A stretch of DNA of 7,472 nucleotides from JAZDFH01 sp043808035 (GTDB lineage Bacteria; Patescibacteriota; Minisyncoccia; UBA6257; Colwellbacteraceae). The stretch covers positions 1-7,472 of the forward strand of contig JAZDFH010000064.1 in NCBI GenBank assembly GCA_043808035.1. The letters run 5' to 3'. A program made the translations under genes and the position numbers. The notes beneath the pieces were generated by a model. It was not told where the DNA came from. It searched no databases and was given only the letters and a program-made list of their open reading frames with translations. Shown here one piece after another: positions 1 to 6,587 of the stretch; the stretch's first letter is position 1, and every line of letters begins with the position of its first letter.

Positions 1-1283
1 CCATTTGGATCACACGATTCACCAATTACCACAAAACTTGTTTCTTTTGTGGTACTTCTTGCATCTATATCATAAGCAGTAACACGAACAATATACCGTG
101 TGAGCTGTTCTGCACTACTTAAAATTCTCCAGCCATAATTAAATTCGTAAGGTTTTGCTAGGGTTGCATCTGAACCAACCTCTGTCGTTGGCCCATCGTA
201 TAATGTTACAACATTTGCATTGTCTCCATCTTTCCATACTTCGACACGGACATAACCAGCTCCAGCGTTATCTGTCACATTTACTAATATTGGATATTTT
301 CTTCCACGTGGAAGCCATTGATCCGGTTCCTCTGACCCAGCTGGATTTTGTGAGTTATAAATACGTAAACTCTGAATTTGAGGATTATTATTATCCAAAA
401 CTTCTCCGGTATTTACACGAAATTCTGTACGTTTTGGGAATTTTAAATTTCCACAATCTTCAGGCTCTTCTTCAAGTTCTTGTCCATTTTGTCCGACTAC
501 CTCAGGTCTCACTTCTACTTGATAATTTCCTTCTGGCGCACATTTTTGTCCGTTACATTCATGTGCCCCTTTGTATGTTGCTTCTACTAATCGTTTTCCT
601 GCTTTGTATTCATACGCAAAATCAGCATTCACATTCACTCCATTTTGAAGTATATTTAAAACTTCTCCTGGATTATTATTTTGTACGTCCATGCTGAAGA
701 GGGCACGAACAGTGATATCATTTATATTCGTAGCTTCCGTATTTGGGGTAATACTCTGCACTACAAAATGATTCAAAATACAAGCATCATCTCCCCCACC
801 GAAACCACCAAAGTCATCACACAAATCTGGATGTTCATTTGCATATACAGGATCAGCACAAAGAACCGCTTGTGCAGCTTGTCCTGCATTAAATCCGGTT
901 GCTCCAGCAAGACGACTCAAAATAAACTGAGTAATGCTGAATGCAGAAAGAATAATCGCCAAACCAATCGTTGCATTTACGAGAATCTTTTTTGCAGTTT
1001 CTATTTTTCCTTCGTCACCACCTGCAGTCATGTAGGTAAAACCTCCATAAAGTACAAGACCTAAAGCAATCACACCCAAAAAACCAAAAGCCGCACGTAT
1101 TATCTTCGCTATAGTCACACGAATATCCTGACTTCCAAGTCCTGTTGTATCTGCATAACCAAGACCAAACGCATCCGCAGGAACATTATTTGCAAGTGCA
1201 ACATCTTTAAAAAGGAAAAAAAGGATAGCGAATGATCCAAGATAAAAAATGTTTTTTTTGTATTTTTTTAGGTATGACAACAT
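1..1283 (-). CDS. Pilin-like (TrbC/VirB2-type) secreted protein with Ig-like ectodomain, partial at C-terminus
   Basis: An open frame of 427 codons starts at ATG 1283 and has no stop before the window edge, so the C-terminus is missing. Residues 1-31 look like a signal peptide: a KKYKK basic patch, a hydrophobic core and a V-A-L-A end before NNVPADAFG. Residues 46-125 form a two-helix module with helices near 60-86 and 99-125, joined by a short polar turn MTAGGDEGK. This layout resembles TrbC/VirB2 pilins. The rest, from about residue 160, is beta-rich and acidic with paired cysteines (HECNGQKC) and looks like one or two Ig-like domains; the last begins near LPRGRKYPILVNVTDNAG. The start is supported by AAAGGA at 1288-1293, four bases away. 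The gene lies 19 bases after its paralogue and shares DIRVTIAKIIRA with it. The family is inferred from pattern only. A membrane-anchored surface protein or pilus-associated adhesin is likely; the exact role is unknown. Confidence 0.82.
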   Translation of the reverse strand, partial: MLSYLKKYKKNIFYLGSFAILFFLFKDVALANNVPADAFGLGYADTTGLGSQDIRVTIAKIIRAAFGFLGVIALGLVLYGGFTYMTAGGDEGKIETAKKILVNATIGLAIILSAFSITQFILSRLAGATGFNAGQAAQAVLCADPVYANEHPDLCDDFGGFGGGDDACILNHFVVQSITPNTEATNINDITVRALFSMDVQNNNPGEVLNILQNGVNVNADFAYEYKAGKRLVEATYKGAHECNGQKCAPEGNYQVEVRPEVVGQNGQELEEEPEDCGNLKFPKRTEFRVNTGEVLDNNNPQIQSLRIYNSQNPAGSEEPDQWLPRGRKYPILVNVTDNAGAGYVRVEVWKDGDNANVVTLYDGPTTEVGSDATLAKPYEFNYGWRILSSAEQLTRYIVRVTAYDIDARSTTKETSFVVIGESCDPN

Positions 1284-1287
1284 ACTG

Positions 1288-1293
1288 TCCTTT
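1288..1293 (-). promoter_or_regulatory. Shine-Dalgarno site of the second pilin-like gene
   Basis: AAAGGA lies four bases before ATG 1283, in the 19-base gap after the stop of the upstream paralogue. The spacing is slightly short. It supports the chosen start and independent initiation on a shared transcript. Confidence 0.5.
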
Positions 1294-1302
1294 ATTTATT
1301 TT

Positions 1303-3330
1303 TTATGGGGCAAAAACACCACTACTAAAATTTTTTAATTTGTTTTTGCATGTTTGAATATCTGCCATACGCACATCATCTCTACTGCGTGAAAGAGTTT
1401 CTACACAAGAAGTATCAAGCGCTGAATCGAAAATAACAGAAGTACAATGACCTTGTGCAAGATCACCACCTTCAACATATTCACACACAGGAGAAAAACC
1501 TTGAATTTCTGTATATGGTCCTCGTCCAGGATAGACACAATTTTGTGTCAAATCCTTTACAGTACTTGGTACTGATGGGAAATAAAAGAGATCAAGATTA
1601 TTTGGACCAAATTCACGGTGACTTATAGCGAGTGTAGTTTTTTCTTGCTCAACATCTACATCATGCTTAAACCACATATCATCCATTGCTTGAATTTTCT
1701 CACGAACGTCAGCATCACGATTTGCTTCAGCAGAAAATTCCTCAAGAGAAACACCTCGAAGAGTAGAAAACCACATACCTGTACTGAATGATATAAACAC
1801 CGGTTCTTCACCAATAATACTTTCAGCATCAATTCCAGGAGTCACTTGCTGTACATAAGGAGCTGTTAATTCCACTTTATTCAGTACTGTAAACTTCCAA
1901 GCATGGTTATCTGCTATCAATTCATTTGGCAAGATATTTCGTGCGCCAACAGGTTCAGGTTTTCCATCGGCGATATTTTTATTATTATCTCCATCAAGAG
2001 CATTCCCAGCCATATCCATGGCTCCAGAAAATGGAACAGCTTCAAAGGTACCTGCTATTTTTCTTGCTGTACGAATAAGAGCAGTATATTCTTCACTTTC
2101 ACCATTCACTGGGAGGCAATAAACCTGATCACCACAACTATTCTGTCCACAAGCTTCATCAGATACAAACTCAACCGTTCTATATCCATTTACAATTCTC
2201 CAATCCCCTGTTGCATCTTGATTACTCAATACAATATTTGTAAATGTCCCATTTTGTGCAAGACGTCCTTGAACCTGTGTAGGATCCATTGCCTCACTAA
2301 AATGAATTTGGAGTATATGATTTTTTGAAACTGTTTTTCCACTACTTGGGACAACACGAACGACATAAGGAGGTTCGGTGTCAATCGTGGTATCTGTTTC
2401 AAATCTCCATTCATAATAATCCTCACGGCTATTAGCAAACACATTTTCTCCACTTGCCTTTTTAATTCCATCCCCACCACCAATAAGACGAACCGTATGC
2501 CATACATTTTCTACTTCACTTCCTAAATTATCAAAAGGACGGAAAGTCAGAGTAAACACCTCTCCATTTTCTCCTTCACGAAGTGCAAGACCAGCGGCTT
2601 GCCACACAACATTCATATCACCTTCTTTTGCAATTCTTACTGACTGAATTTTTATATGATCACAATGTCTTTCCCAAGAAAAAGCATCTCCTGCTTGAGG
2701 TTCAACACAATCACCAAAAACACCATTTCCATTCGTATCATCAACAACACTCGCTGGATCAACGGCTTCATTGAATGTTACAACAATCTTTGTATTTCTC
2801 TTTACACCAGTCTGATTTCTTGCAGGATAATGATCCGCAATAATACGACCGAGTGATCCACTGCCAGAAAAACTATCAAAACGTGGAGCACCTGCTTGCC
2901 CAGCAAGTCCTGGATCAAGTCCTGTTGCTTTTCCAAGTGCATTAATAACAAACTGTACAATGGCAAATGAAGAAAGAATAATAGCAAGACCGATGACACC
3001 ATTAATCATCCACTTCTTTCCCTCAGTTACTTTTTGTTCATTGCCTCCCGCAGTCATAATGAGATATCCTGCATATAACATGATACAAAGAGCTATGACA
3101 CCGAGGAAACCAAGAACTGCTCGAATAATTTTTGCAATGGTAACACGAATATCTTCGCTACCAAGTGATGTTGTTTCACCAATTTGTTCTAAACCAAAAG
3201 CATCAGGTTGTTGAGCAAAAACAACATCTGATGAAAAAATTTGAGATACAAAAAAGACTGTAATCACAAAAAAAACTAAAGTGATAACAGCCTTTTTAAC
3301 ATCTTTTATGTTTGAATACCCTGGAAGCAT
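1303..3330 (-). CDS. Pilin-like (TrbC/VirB2-type) secreted protein with Big_5-like repeats
   Basis: A complete 675-residue protein. Residues 11-39 form a signal peptide ending V-V-F-A before QQPDAFG. Residues 61-131 hold two helices (about 67-93 and 108-131) linked by MTAGGNEQK, as in TrbC/VirB2-type pilins. A Gly/Ser linker (140-160) leads to three related beta-rich segments starting near 164, 319 and 489. The first two carry the Big_5-like signature of a P, an unpaired strand, then F-x-E-A-V/M-D-P (VVTFNEAVDP at 183-192, IHFSEAMDP at 342-350); the third is weaker (FISFSTGM at 512-519). The ectodomain has ten cysteines and an Asp/Asn-rich turn at 197-207 (DTNGNG) that could bind calcium. ATG 3330 is the first start after an in-frame TAA; no Shine-Dalgarno site is visible. 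The stop is TAA. A surface or pilus-associated role is inferred; no ATPase or other secretion component lies in the window. Confidence 0.88.
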   Translation of the reverse strand: MLPGYSNIKDVKKAVITLVFFVITVFFVSQIFSSDVVFAQQPDAFGLEQIGETTSLGSEDIRVTIAKIIRAVLGFLGVIALCIMLYAGYLIMTAGGNEQKVTEGKKWMINGVIGLAIILSSFAIVQFVINALGKATGLDPGLAGQAGAPRFDSFSGSGSLGRIIADHYPARNQTGVKRNTKIVVTFNEAVDPASVVDDTNGNGVFGDCVEPQAGDAFSWERHCDHIKIQSVRIAKEGDMNVVWQAAGLALREGENGEVFTLTFRPFDNLGSEVENVWHTVRLIGGGDGIKKASGENVFANSREDYYEWRFETDTTIDTEPPYVVRVVPSSGKTVSKNHILQIHFSEAMDPTQVQGRLAQNGTFTNIVLSNQDATGDWRIVNGYRTVEFVSDEACGQNSCGDQVYCLPVNGESEEYTALIRTARKIAGTFEAVPFSGAMDMAGNALDGDNNKNIADGKPEPVGARNILPNELIADNHAWKFTVLNKVELTAPYVQQVTPGIDAESIIGEEPVFISFSTGMWFSTLRGVSLEEFSAEANRDADVREKIQAMDDMWFKHDVDVEQEKTTLAISHREFGPNNLDLFYFPSVPSTVKDLTQNCVYPGRGPYTEIQGFSPVCEYVEGGDLAQGHCTSVIFDSALDTSCVETLSRSRDDVRMADIQTCKNKLKNFSSGVFAP

Positions 3331-3351
3331 GGGACCAAGAGTAAAGAATTA

Positions 3352-3357
3352 ATTGTA
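3352..3357 (-). promoter_or_regulatory. Possible -10 element ahead of the pilin-like pair
   Basis: TACAAT lies 21 bases before ATG 3330, in the 36-base gap after the YqeY gene. No convincing -35 hexamer is found at 16-18 bases, since that stretch is the end of the YqeY frame. Transcription may instead continue from rpsU. The call rests on one hexamer in AT-rich DNA. Confidence 0.25.
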
Positions 3358-3366
3358 CTTTATTGT

Positions 3367-3810
3367 TTATGTAAGAAATTCGTTTACCGCATCTTTCACG
3401 CGGTTTCCATCGGCTTTTCCAGAAACGCGAGCCATTACCGTTCCCATCACACGACCGAAATCTTTTTTACCATCTGGCTTGATTTCATCAATAACTTCTT
3501 TTACTATTTTTTTCAAATCATCATCATTCATTTGTTCAGGGAGAAAACTCTCTAACAGTTTCAATTCCCTTTCTGTATTTTCTATTAAGTCATTCCTATT
3601 TGCATTTTGAAAATCTTTCATTGCATCTTTTAACTTTTTTACTTGTGTGCCTATTACTTTCAAAACATCTTCATCCGTAAGCTCTCTTCTTTCATTGATT
3701 TCAACATTTTTAATATCAGACAAAAGCAAACGCAGGGTAGAAAGTTTCTCTTTCTCCCCTGCTTTCATTGCTTGTTTCTGTAGATCAAGTATGTTGTCTT
3801 TTAGGGACAT
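3367..3810 (-). CDS. yqeY: GatB/YqeY domain-containing protein
   Basis: A 147-residue protein, close to the usual size of stand-alone YqeY proteins. It begins MSLKDNILDLQKQAMKAGEK and has the family landmarks: LSTLRLLLSDIKN in the first helical half, SFLPEQM in the middle, and KDFGRVMGTVMARVSGKADG near the C-terminus. YqeY resembles the C-terminal tRNA-contacting part of GatB in the amidotransferase that makes Gln-tRNA and Asn-tRNA, but the free-standing protein has no settled function. I chose ATG 3810 rather than ATG 3846. It gives the typical family N-terminus and starts four bases after the rpsU stop, whereas the longer frame would overlap rpsU by 32 bases. No clear Shine-Dalgarno site is present, so translation is probably coupled to rpsU. 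The rpsU-yqeY order is also known in Firmicutes such as Bacillus. Confidence 0.93.
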   Translation of the reverse strand: MSLKDNILDLQKQAMKAGEKEKLSTLRLLLSDIKNVEINERRELTDEDVLKVIGTQVKKLKDAMKDFQNANRNDLIENTERELKLLESFLPEQMNDDDLKKIVKEVIDEIKPDGKKDFGRVMGTVMARVSGKADGNRVKDAVNEFLT

Positions 3811-3814
3811 AACT

Positions 3815-4045
3815 TTATCTTGTTTCTTCACTTGGCAAACGACCAATCTTTCTCAAGTATTCGGTTTTTTGCTGAGTGCTTATACGTTTAACAGTACTTT
3901 GTCTTGTAAGATTCTTACTTTTCTTTGGTTCGAAAAATTGAATCTTTCGAGCCTGAAGCATCTTTCCAGACTGAAGCCAAGTCTTTTTTGTACGTCGCAT
4001 GAACGCTTCAAAAGACTCACCTTTTTTTCGTTTAATTTCAGACAC
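3815..4045 (-). CDS. rpsU: Small ribosomal subunit protein bS21
   Basis: A 76-residue, highly basic protein with the bS21 pattern: a short acidic-polar start, then GESFEAFMRRTKKTWLQSGKM and the ARKIQFFEPKK segment that matches the family's VRKREFYEKP stretch. The C-terminal basic tail is longer than in many bS21 proteins (often about 58-70 residues). bS21 sits on the 30S platform next to the 3' end of 16S rRNA. The start is GTG 4045, supported by a 9-base Shine-Dalgarno match ending nine bases upstream, far stronger than at any other gene here. A promoter lies at 4092-4120. The next gene, yqeY, follows after four bases. Confidence 0.94.
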   Translation of the reverse strand: MSEIKRKKGESFEAFMRRTKKTWLQSGKMLQARKIQFFEPKKSKNLTRQSTVKRISTQQKTEYLRKIGRLPSEETR

Positions 4046-4051
4046 AGAATT

Positions 4052-4060
4052 TCACCTCCT
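4052..4060 (-). promoter_or_regulatory. Extended Shine-Dalgarno site of rpsU
   Basis: AGGAGGTGA is complementary over nine bases to the usual 16S rRNA 3' tail. It fixes the GTG at 4045 as the start. Other genes in the window have weak or no such site. Confidence 0.85.
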
Positions 4061-4069
4061 CTAGGTAAA

Positions 4070-4082
4070 ATTAATGATTAAT
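4070..4082 (-). repeat. Inverted repeat at the 5' end of the rpsU leader
   Basis: ATTAAT, one base, ATTAAT: a 13-base inverted repeat placed just after the transcription start predicted from the promoter at 4092-4120. It could be an operator or a small leader hairpin, but a short AT-only repeat in AT-rich DNA may be chance. Confidence 0.3.
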
Positions 4083-4091
4083 TACATTTAT

Positions 4092-4120
4092 ACTATACAC
4101 TATTTTTTTGATTTCGTCAA
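4092..4120 (-). promoter_or_regulatory. Sigma70-type promoter of rpsU-yqeY
   Basis: TTGACG (4115-4120), a spacer of exactly 17 bases, then TATAGT (4092-4097). Each hexamer matches the consensus at five of six positions. It starts nine bases after the hisS stop and predicts a transcript start near 4085, giving a leader of about 40 bases that holds the strong Shine-Dalgarno site. It is the best promoter on sequence grounds in the window. Confidence 0.8.
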
Positions 4121-4128
4121 ATTATCCA

Positions 4129-5505
4129 CTACACACCAAGAAGCTTCTTTACTTCCTTCAAAATAGCCTTTTGATCAATAGTTTCCTGGGTTCCAGCTTC
4201 CATATCCCGGATAATAATCGTTTTATCCTGAACCTCTTTCTGACCAAGGATAAAAGTATGGCTTGCCTTATATTTATTTGCAAGTTCAAGCTGAGCTTTT
4301 AGAGCCTTTTTTGCTAAATTATGCTTTACCACAATACCTTCACGACGAAGGTCTTCAATGACTCGAAGCATAACACGGCAAGCCTGATCACCTAAATGGG
4401 CAAAAAATAGAGTTTTTGTATTATCTACAAAATCTGCTTCATGCTTTCTGGCCTCAGCTCTCAAAACCTGTGCCACACGGTCAAGACCAACACCAAATCC
4501 ACATGCTGGAGTTGCTGGGCCACCCAGTTGTTCTACGAGTGTATCATAACGTCCTCCACCACCAAGAGCCAAATTTGCAAATTCATGTTTTTCATCATCA
4601 ATGAAAAACTCAAATACCGTATCAGAATAGTAATCAAGTCCACGAACAAGACGAGAATTGAGTACATAAGGAATTTGCATTTCATCCAAATATTCAAGCA
4701 TCTTCATGAAATAACTCTTTGAAGTCTCAGAAAGCCAATCAATAATCTGTGGAGCTTCTTCAATGACTTCCTGGTCACACTCTTCTTTTGAATCAAGTAC
4801 ACGAAGCGGATTTTTTGTTATACGTTTTTTTGATTCCTCAGACAAGTAACTTCTCTTACTTCGGAGGTATCCAACTAATTCCACAATATACTGTTGTCTT
4901 TCTTCCAAAGTACCAATACTATTTACATCTACACGAACCTTAATTCCCAAATCACGAAAAAAATTATAAGCAACGGTAATTATTTCTGCATCACAGATGG
5001 CATCCTTTTCACCAAAATTTTCACATCCAAATTGATAAAACTGTCGGTATCTTCCAGCTTGTGGACGATCATGGCGAAACATTGGTCCCCAATACCAAAG
5101 TTTTACTGGCTGTGGATAAACATGCATTCCGTTCGTAATATATGCACGAACAGATGAAGCCGTAGATTCTGGACGAAGCGCCACTTTTCCTTCACTTGTT
5201 TCAAATACATACATTTCTTTCTCGACGACATCAGTTCCTTTTCCAATTGAACGGACAAAAAGTGCAGCTTCTTCTAGAATAGGTGTTTCTAATCTTCCAA
5301 AACCATAGGCTCCTGTAATATCTTCAGCCGTATGGTACATTTTCTTCCAAATCATTTCATCCTTTGGCAAAATATCATGAGTTCCACGAATTGGCTGATA
5401 CGCCTTTTGAGGTACAACTTTCTTTACCACTTTCTTTTGAGCAACTGGTTTTTCTACCACTTTCTTTAAAACTTTTTTTTCTTTTGTTTTCTGTACTTTT
5501 GGCAT
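4129..5505 (-). CDS. hisS: Histidyl-tRNA synthetase with lysine-rich N-terminal extension
   Basis: A 458-residue class II aminoacyl-tRNA synthetase that charges tRNA-His in the cytoplasm. Landmarks in order: the PIRGTHDILP start of the catalytic core (38-47), LRPESTAS (110-117), class II motif 2 FRHDRPQAGRYRQF (143-156), the HisRS-specific LVRGLDYY (286-293), ALGGGGRYD (313-321), motif 3 CGFGVGLDR (335-343), then the anticodon-binding domain (about 362-458). The core normally begins near residue 8; here it is preceded by about 31 extra residues made of KKVV/KKVL units. ATG 5505 is chosen because the in-frame ATG at 5610 would overlap lepB and add a non-family sequence. No Shine-Dalgarno site is visible. 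The gene lies 38 bases after lepB and is probably co-transcribed with it. It ends in TAG, the only non-TAA stop among these genes. Confidence 0.96.
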   Translation of the reverse strand: MPKVQKTKEKKVLKKVVEKPVAQKKVVKKVVPQKAYQPIRGTHDILPKDEMIWKKMYHTAEDITGAYGFGRLETPILEEAALFVRSIGKGTDVVEKEMYVFETSEGKVALRPESTASSVRAYITNGMHVYPQPVKLWYWGPMFRHDRPQAGRYRQFYQFGCENFGEKDAICDAEIITVAYNFFRDLGIKVRVDVNSIGTLEERQQYIVELVGYLRSKRSYLSEESKKRITKNPLRVLDSKEECDQEVIEEAPQIIDWLSETSKSYFMKMLEYLDEMQIPYVLNSRLVRGLDYYSDTVFEFFIDDEKHEFANLALGGGGRYDTLVEQLGGPATPACGFGVGLDRVAQVLRAEARKHEADFVDNTKTLFFAHLGDQACRVMLRVIEDLRREGIVVKHNLAKKALKAQLELANKYKASHTFILGQKEVQDKTIIIRDMEAGTQETIDQKAILKEVKKLLGV

Positions 5506-5529
5506 ATAGGTGTATTTATTCAGAAATGT

Positions 5530-5541
5530 ATAATATATTAT
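5530..5541. repeat. 12-bp AT palindrome between lepB and hisS
   Basis: ATAATATATTAT is a perfect palindrome in the 38-base gap. It also contains -10-like sequence on the minus strand, so a weak internal hisS promoter is possible. No -35 partner is evident. Confidence 0.25.
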
Positions 5542-5543
5542 TT

Positions 5544-6182
5544 TTATTTTGCAGTATAATCTGGATTTCCAATCATGGACACACGATGGATTGGAAGCCC
5601 TCGAAGCCAAGCACGGCCAACGATACTCACACGTTTTATTGCACCGAACTTTCTTGAATCAAAACTTGCATCACGATTATCCCCCATCACAAAGTATTCA
5701 TCAGTACCAAGAAGTTTTGTAACTTCTCCAGGAGTATCCTCTGCGAGATATATCTCCTCATCTAAAAGAAATCCTTGTGGGTAGGTATCGTTATATATAA
5801 CAATTTTGTTATCCTCTACTTTGACCCGCTCACCAGGTAACCCAATAACACGTTTCAGATAATGAGTTTTTTCATCCCCTGGGGCTTCAAATACAATGGT
5901 CTCCCCACGAACTGGCTCACGAAATCTATATGTTATTTCATCGATAATAAGATAATCCTTTTCTAAAAAGTTTGGTTCCATTGAAGCTCCTTTCACATAA
6001 AAAGGCTTAAAAAGGAAATAACGAACCAAAGCGATGGTTACCCCAGCCATAACCACAATTTTTATAAGTTCAAGCAAGAAAAAACCAATACTGGTCACAA
6101 GGCTTTTTTCCTCGTTCGGTGCATCTAAGGGTTGTAAATCCTCAGAAAGTTTTTCTTCATGTAATTTTTTTTCTTCATCCAT
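5544..6182 (-). CDS. lepB: Signal peptidase I
   Basis: A 212-residue membrane serine protease of family S26A, which removes signal peptides from exported proteins on the outer face of the membrane. The charged N-terminus (1-28) is followed by one membrane helix (about 32-57). The catalytic domain then shows GASMEP with Ser67 as nucleophile, YLKRVIGLPGE with Lys110 as general base, and the conserved GDNRDASFDSR (167-177). The length is typical of one-helix bacterial enzymes. ATG 6182 is the only start that keeps the helix in a normal position; the ribosome site is weak (GAG about nine bases upstream). A TATAAT promoter lies just ahead. hisS follows after 38 bases. It could process the two signal-peptide proteins at the left of the window, which is an inference. 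Confidence 0.95.
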   Translation of the reverse strand: MDEEKKLHEEKLSEDLQPLDAPNEEKSLVTSIGFFLLELIKIVVMAGVTIALVRYFLFKPFYVKGASMEPNFLEKDYLIIDEITYRFREPVRGETIVFEAPGDEKTHYLKRVIGLPGERVKVEDNKIVIYNDTYPQGFLLDEEIYLAEDTPGEVTKLLGTDEYFVMGDNRDASFDSRKFGAIKRVSIVGRAWLRGLPIHRVSMIGNPDYTAK

Positions 6183-6208
6183 ATAAGATATCTCATTATT
6201 TTTCTTTC

Positions 6209-6237
6209 ATTATACTCTCAAAAAACAGAAAAAACAA
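6209..6237 (-). promoter_or_regulatory. Promoter of lepB-hisS
   Basis: A perfect TATAAT (6209-6214) sits 17 bases after TTGTTT (6232-6237), and the predicted transcript start near 6202 lies about 20 bases before ATG 6182. A second -35-like TTGACT at 6288-6293 with a poor TAAAAG partner at 6265-6270 is a weaker alternative. Confidence 0.6.
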
Positions 6238-6298
6238 ATAAATTGAGAGATAATAATCTCCTTACTTTTACCATAAAAATGGAATAAAGTCAATAAAC

Positions 6299-6330
6299 AA
6301 AAAAGAAACCTTTATATAGGCTTCTTTTTT
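6299..6330 (-). terminator. Intrinsic terminator after the tRNA pair
   Basis: A 12-bp stem with one G-U pair and an 8-base loop: the A-rich arm AAAAAAGAAGCC (6319-6330) pairs with GGTTTCTTTTTT (6299-6310). It starts five bases after the tRNA-Ile 3' end and is followed by a T-rich stretch. It separates the tRNAs from lepB and could also work on the opposite strand. Confidence 0.65.
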
Positions 6331-6334
6331 CTTG

Positions 6335-6408
6335 TGGGCGTGCCAGGAATCGAACCTGGGACCTCGACATTATCAGTGTCGCGCTCTAGCCAACTGAGCT
6401 ACACGCCC
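6335..6408 (-). tRNA. tRNA-Ile (GAT)
   Basis: A 74-base cloverleaf. The acceptor stem GGGCGTG pairs fully with CACGCCC, and the discriminator is A. The D arm GCTC/GAGC, the anticodon stem CGACA/TGTCG around loop CTGATAA (anticodon GAT) and the T arm CCAGG-TTCGAAT-CCTGG are all intact. CCA is not encoded (the next bases are CAA), so a CCA-adding enzyme is required. It decodes ATC and ATT. It follows the tRNA-Val-like gene by six bases and precedes a terminator. Confidence 0.97.
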
Positions 6409-6414
6409 GTTTCG

Positions 6415-6488
6415 TGGGTTTAAGAGGATTCGGACCTCTGACCTCTACAATGTCAATGTAGCGCTCTAACCAACTGAGCTACGCGTCC
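6415..6488 (-). tRNA. tRNA-Val (GAC) with non-pairing acceptor stem, possible pseudogene
   Basis: The D arm (GCTC/GAGC), the anticodon stem CTACA/TGTAG around loop TTGACAT (anticodon GAC) and the T stem AGAGG/CCTCT are perfect. The acceptor is not: the 5' arm GGACGCG faces TAAACCC, leaving only G1-C72, G2-C71 and a G-U at the base of the stem. The T loop reads TCCGAAT instead of TTCGAAT, losing the nearly universal T55. CCA is not encoded. A normal 3' arm would read CGCGTCC and is absent nearby. It may be a recently damaged gene, a chimera, or an assembly error. No clear promoter is seen upstream in 6489-6560. Confidence 0.7.
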
Positions 6489-6587
6489 AAAATTAATTTT
6501 TAAACAATTTTCAATTTTATCATTCTTTTAAGAGATGCTTAGGGAAGCTAAATTAAGGGTTTGTCGCTAAAGGGTCTGCCGAGGGAC

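Noticed and set aside
155..1064. Two plus-strand frames of 180 and 127 codons
   Set aside because: They lie antisense to the pilin-like gene, are rich in Leu, His, Tyr, Ser and Thr as expected of antisense reading, and lack family features.
3811..3846. Longer yqeY start at ATG 3846
   Set aside because: It overlaps rpsU and adds twelve residues before the typical MSL start of the family.
4122..4130. DnaA-box-like TTATCCACT
   Set aside because: It is a single near-match at the end of hisS with no cluster of boxes, so it does not indicate an origin.
5506..5610. Longer hisS start at ATG 5610
   Set aside because: It would overlap lepB by 67 bases and add residues unlike HisRS; ATG 5505 lies in the intergenic gap.
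1..6182. UGA recoding to glycine
   Set aside because: Six genes with recognisable families are read in full without any in-frame TGA, so the standard code is enough.
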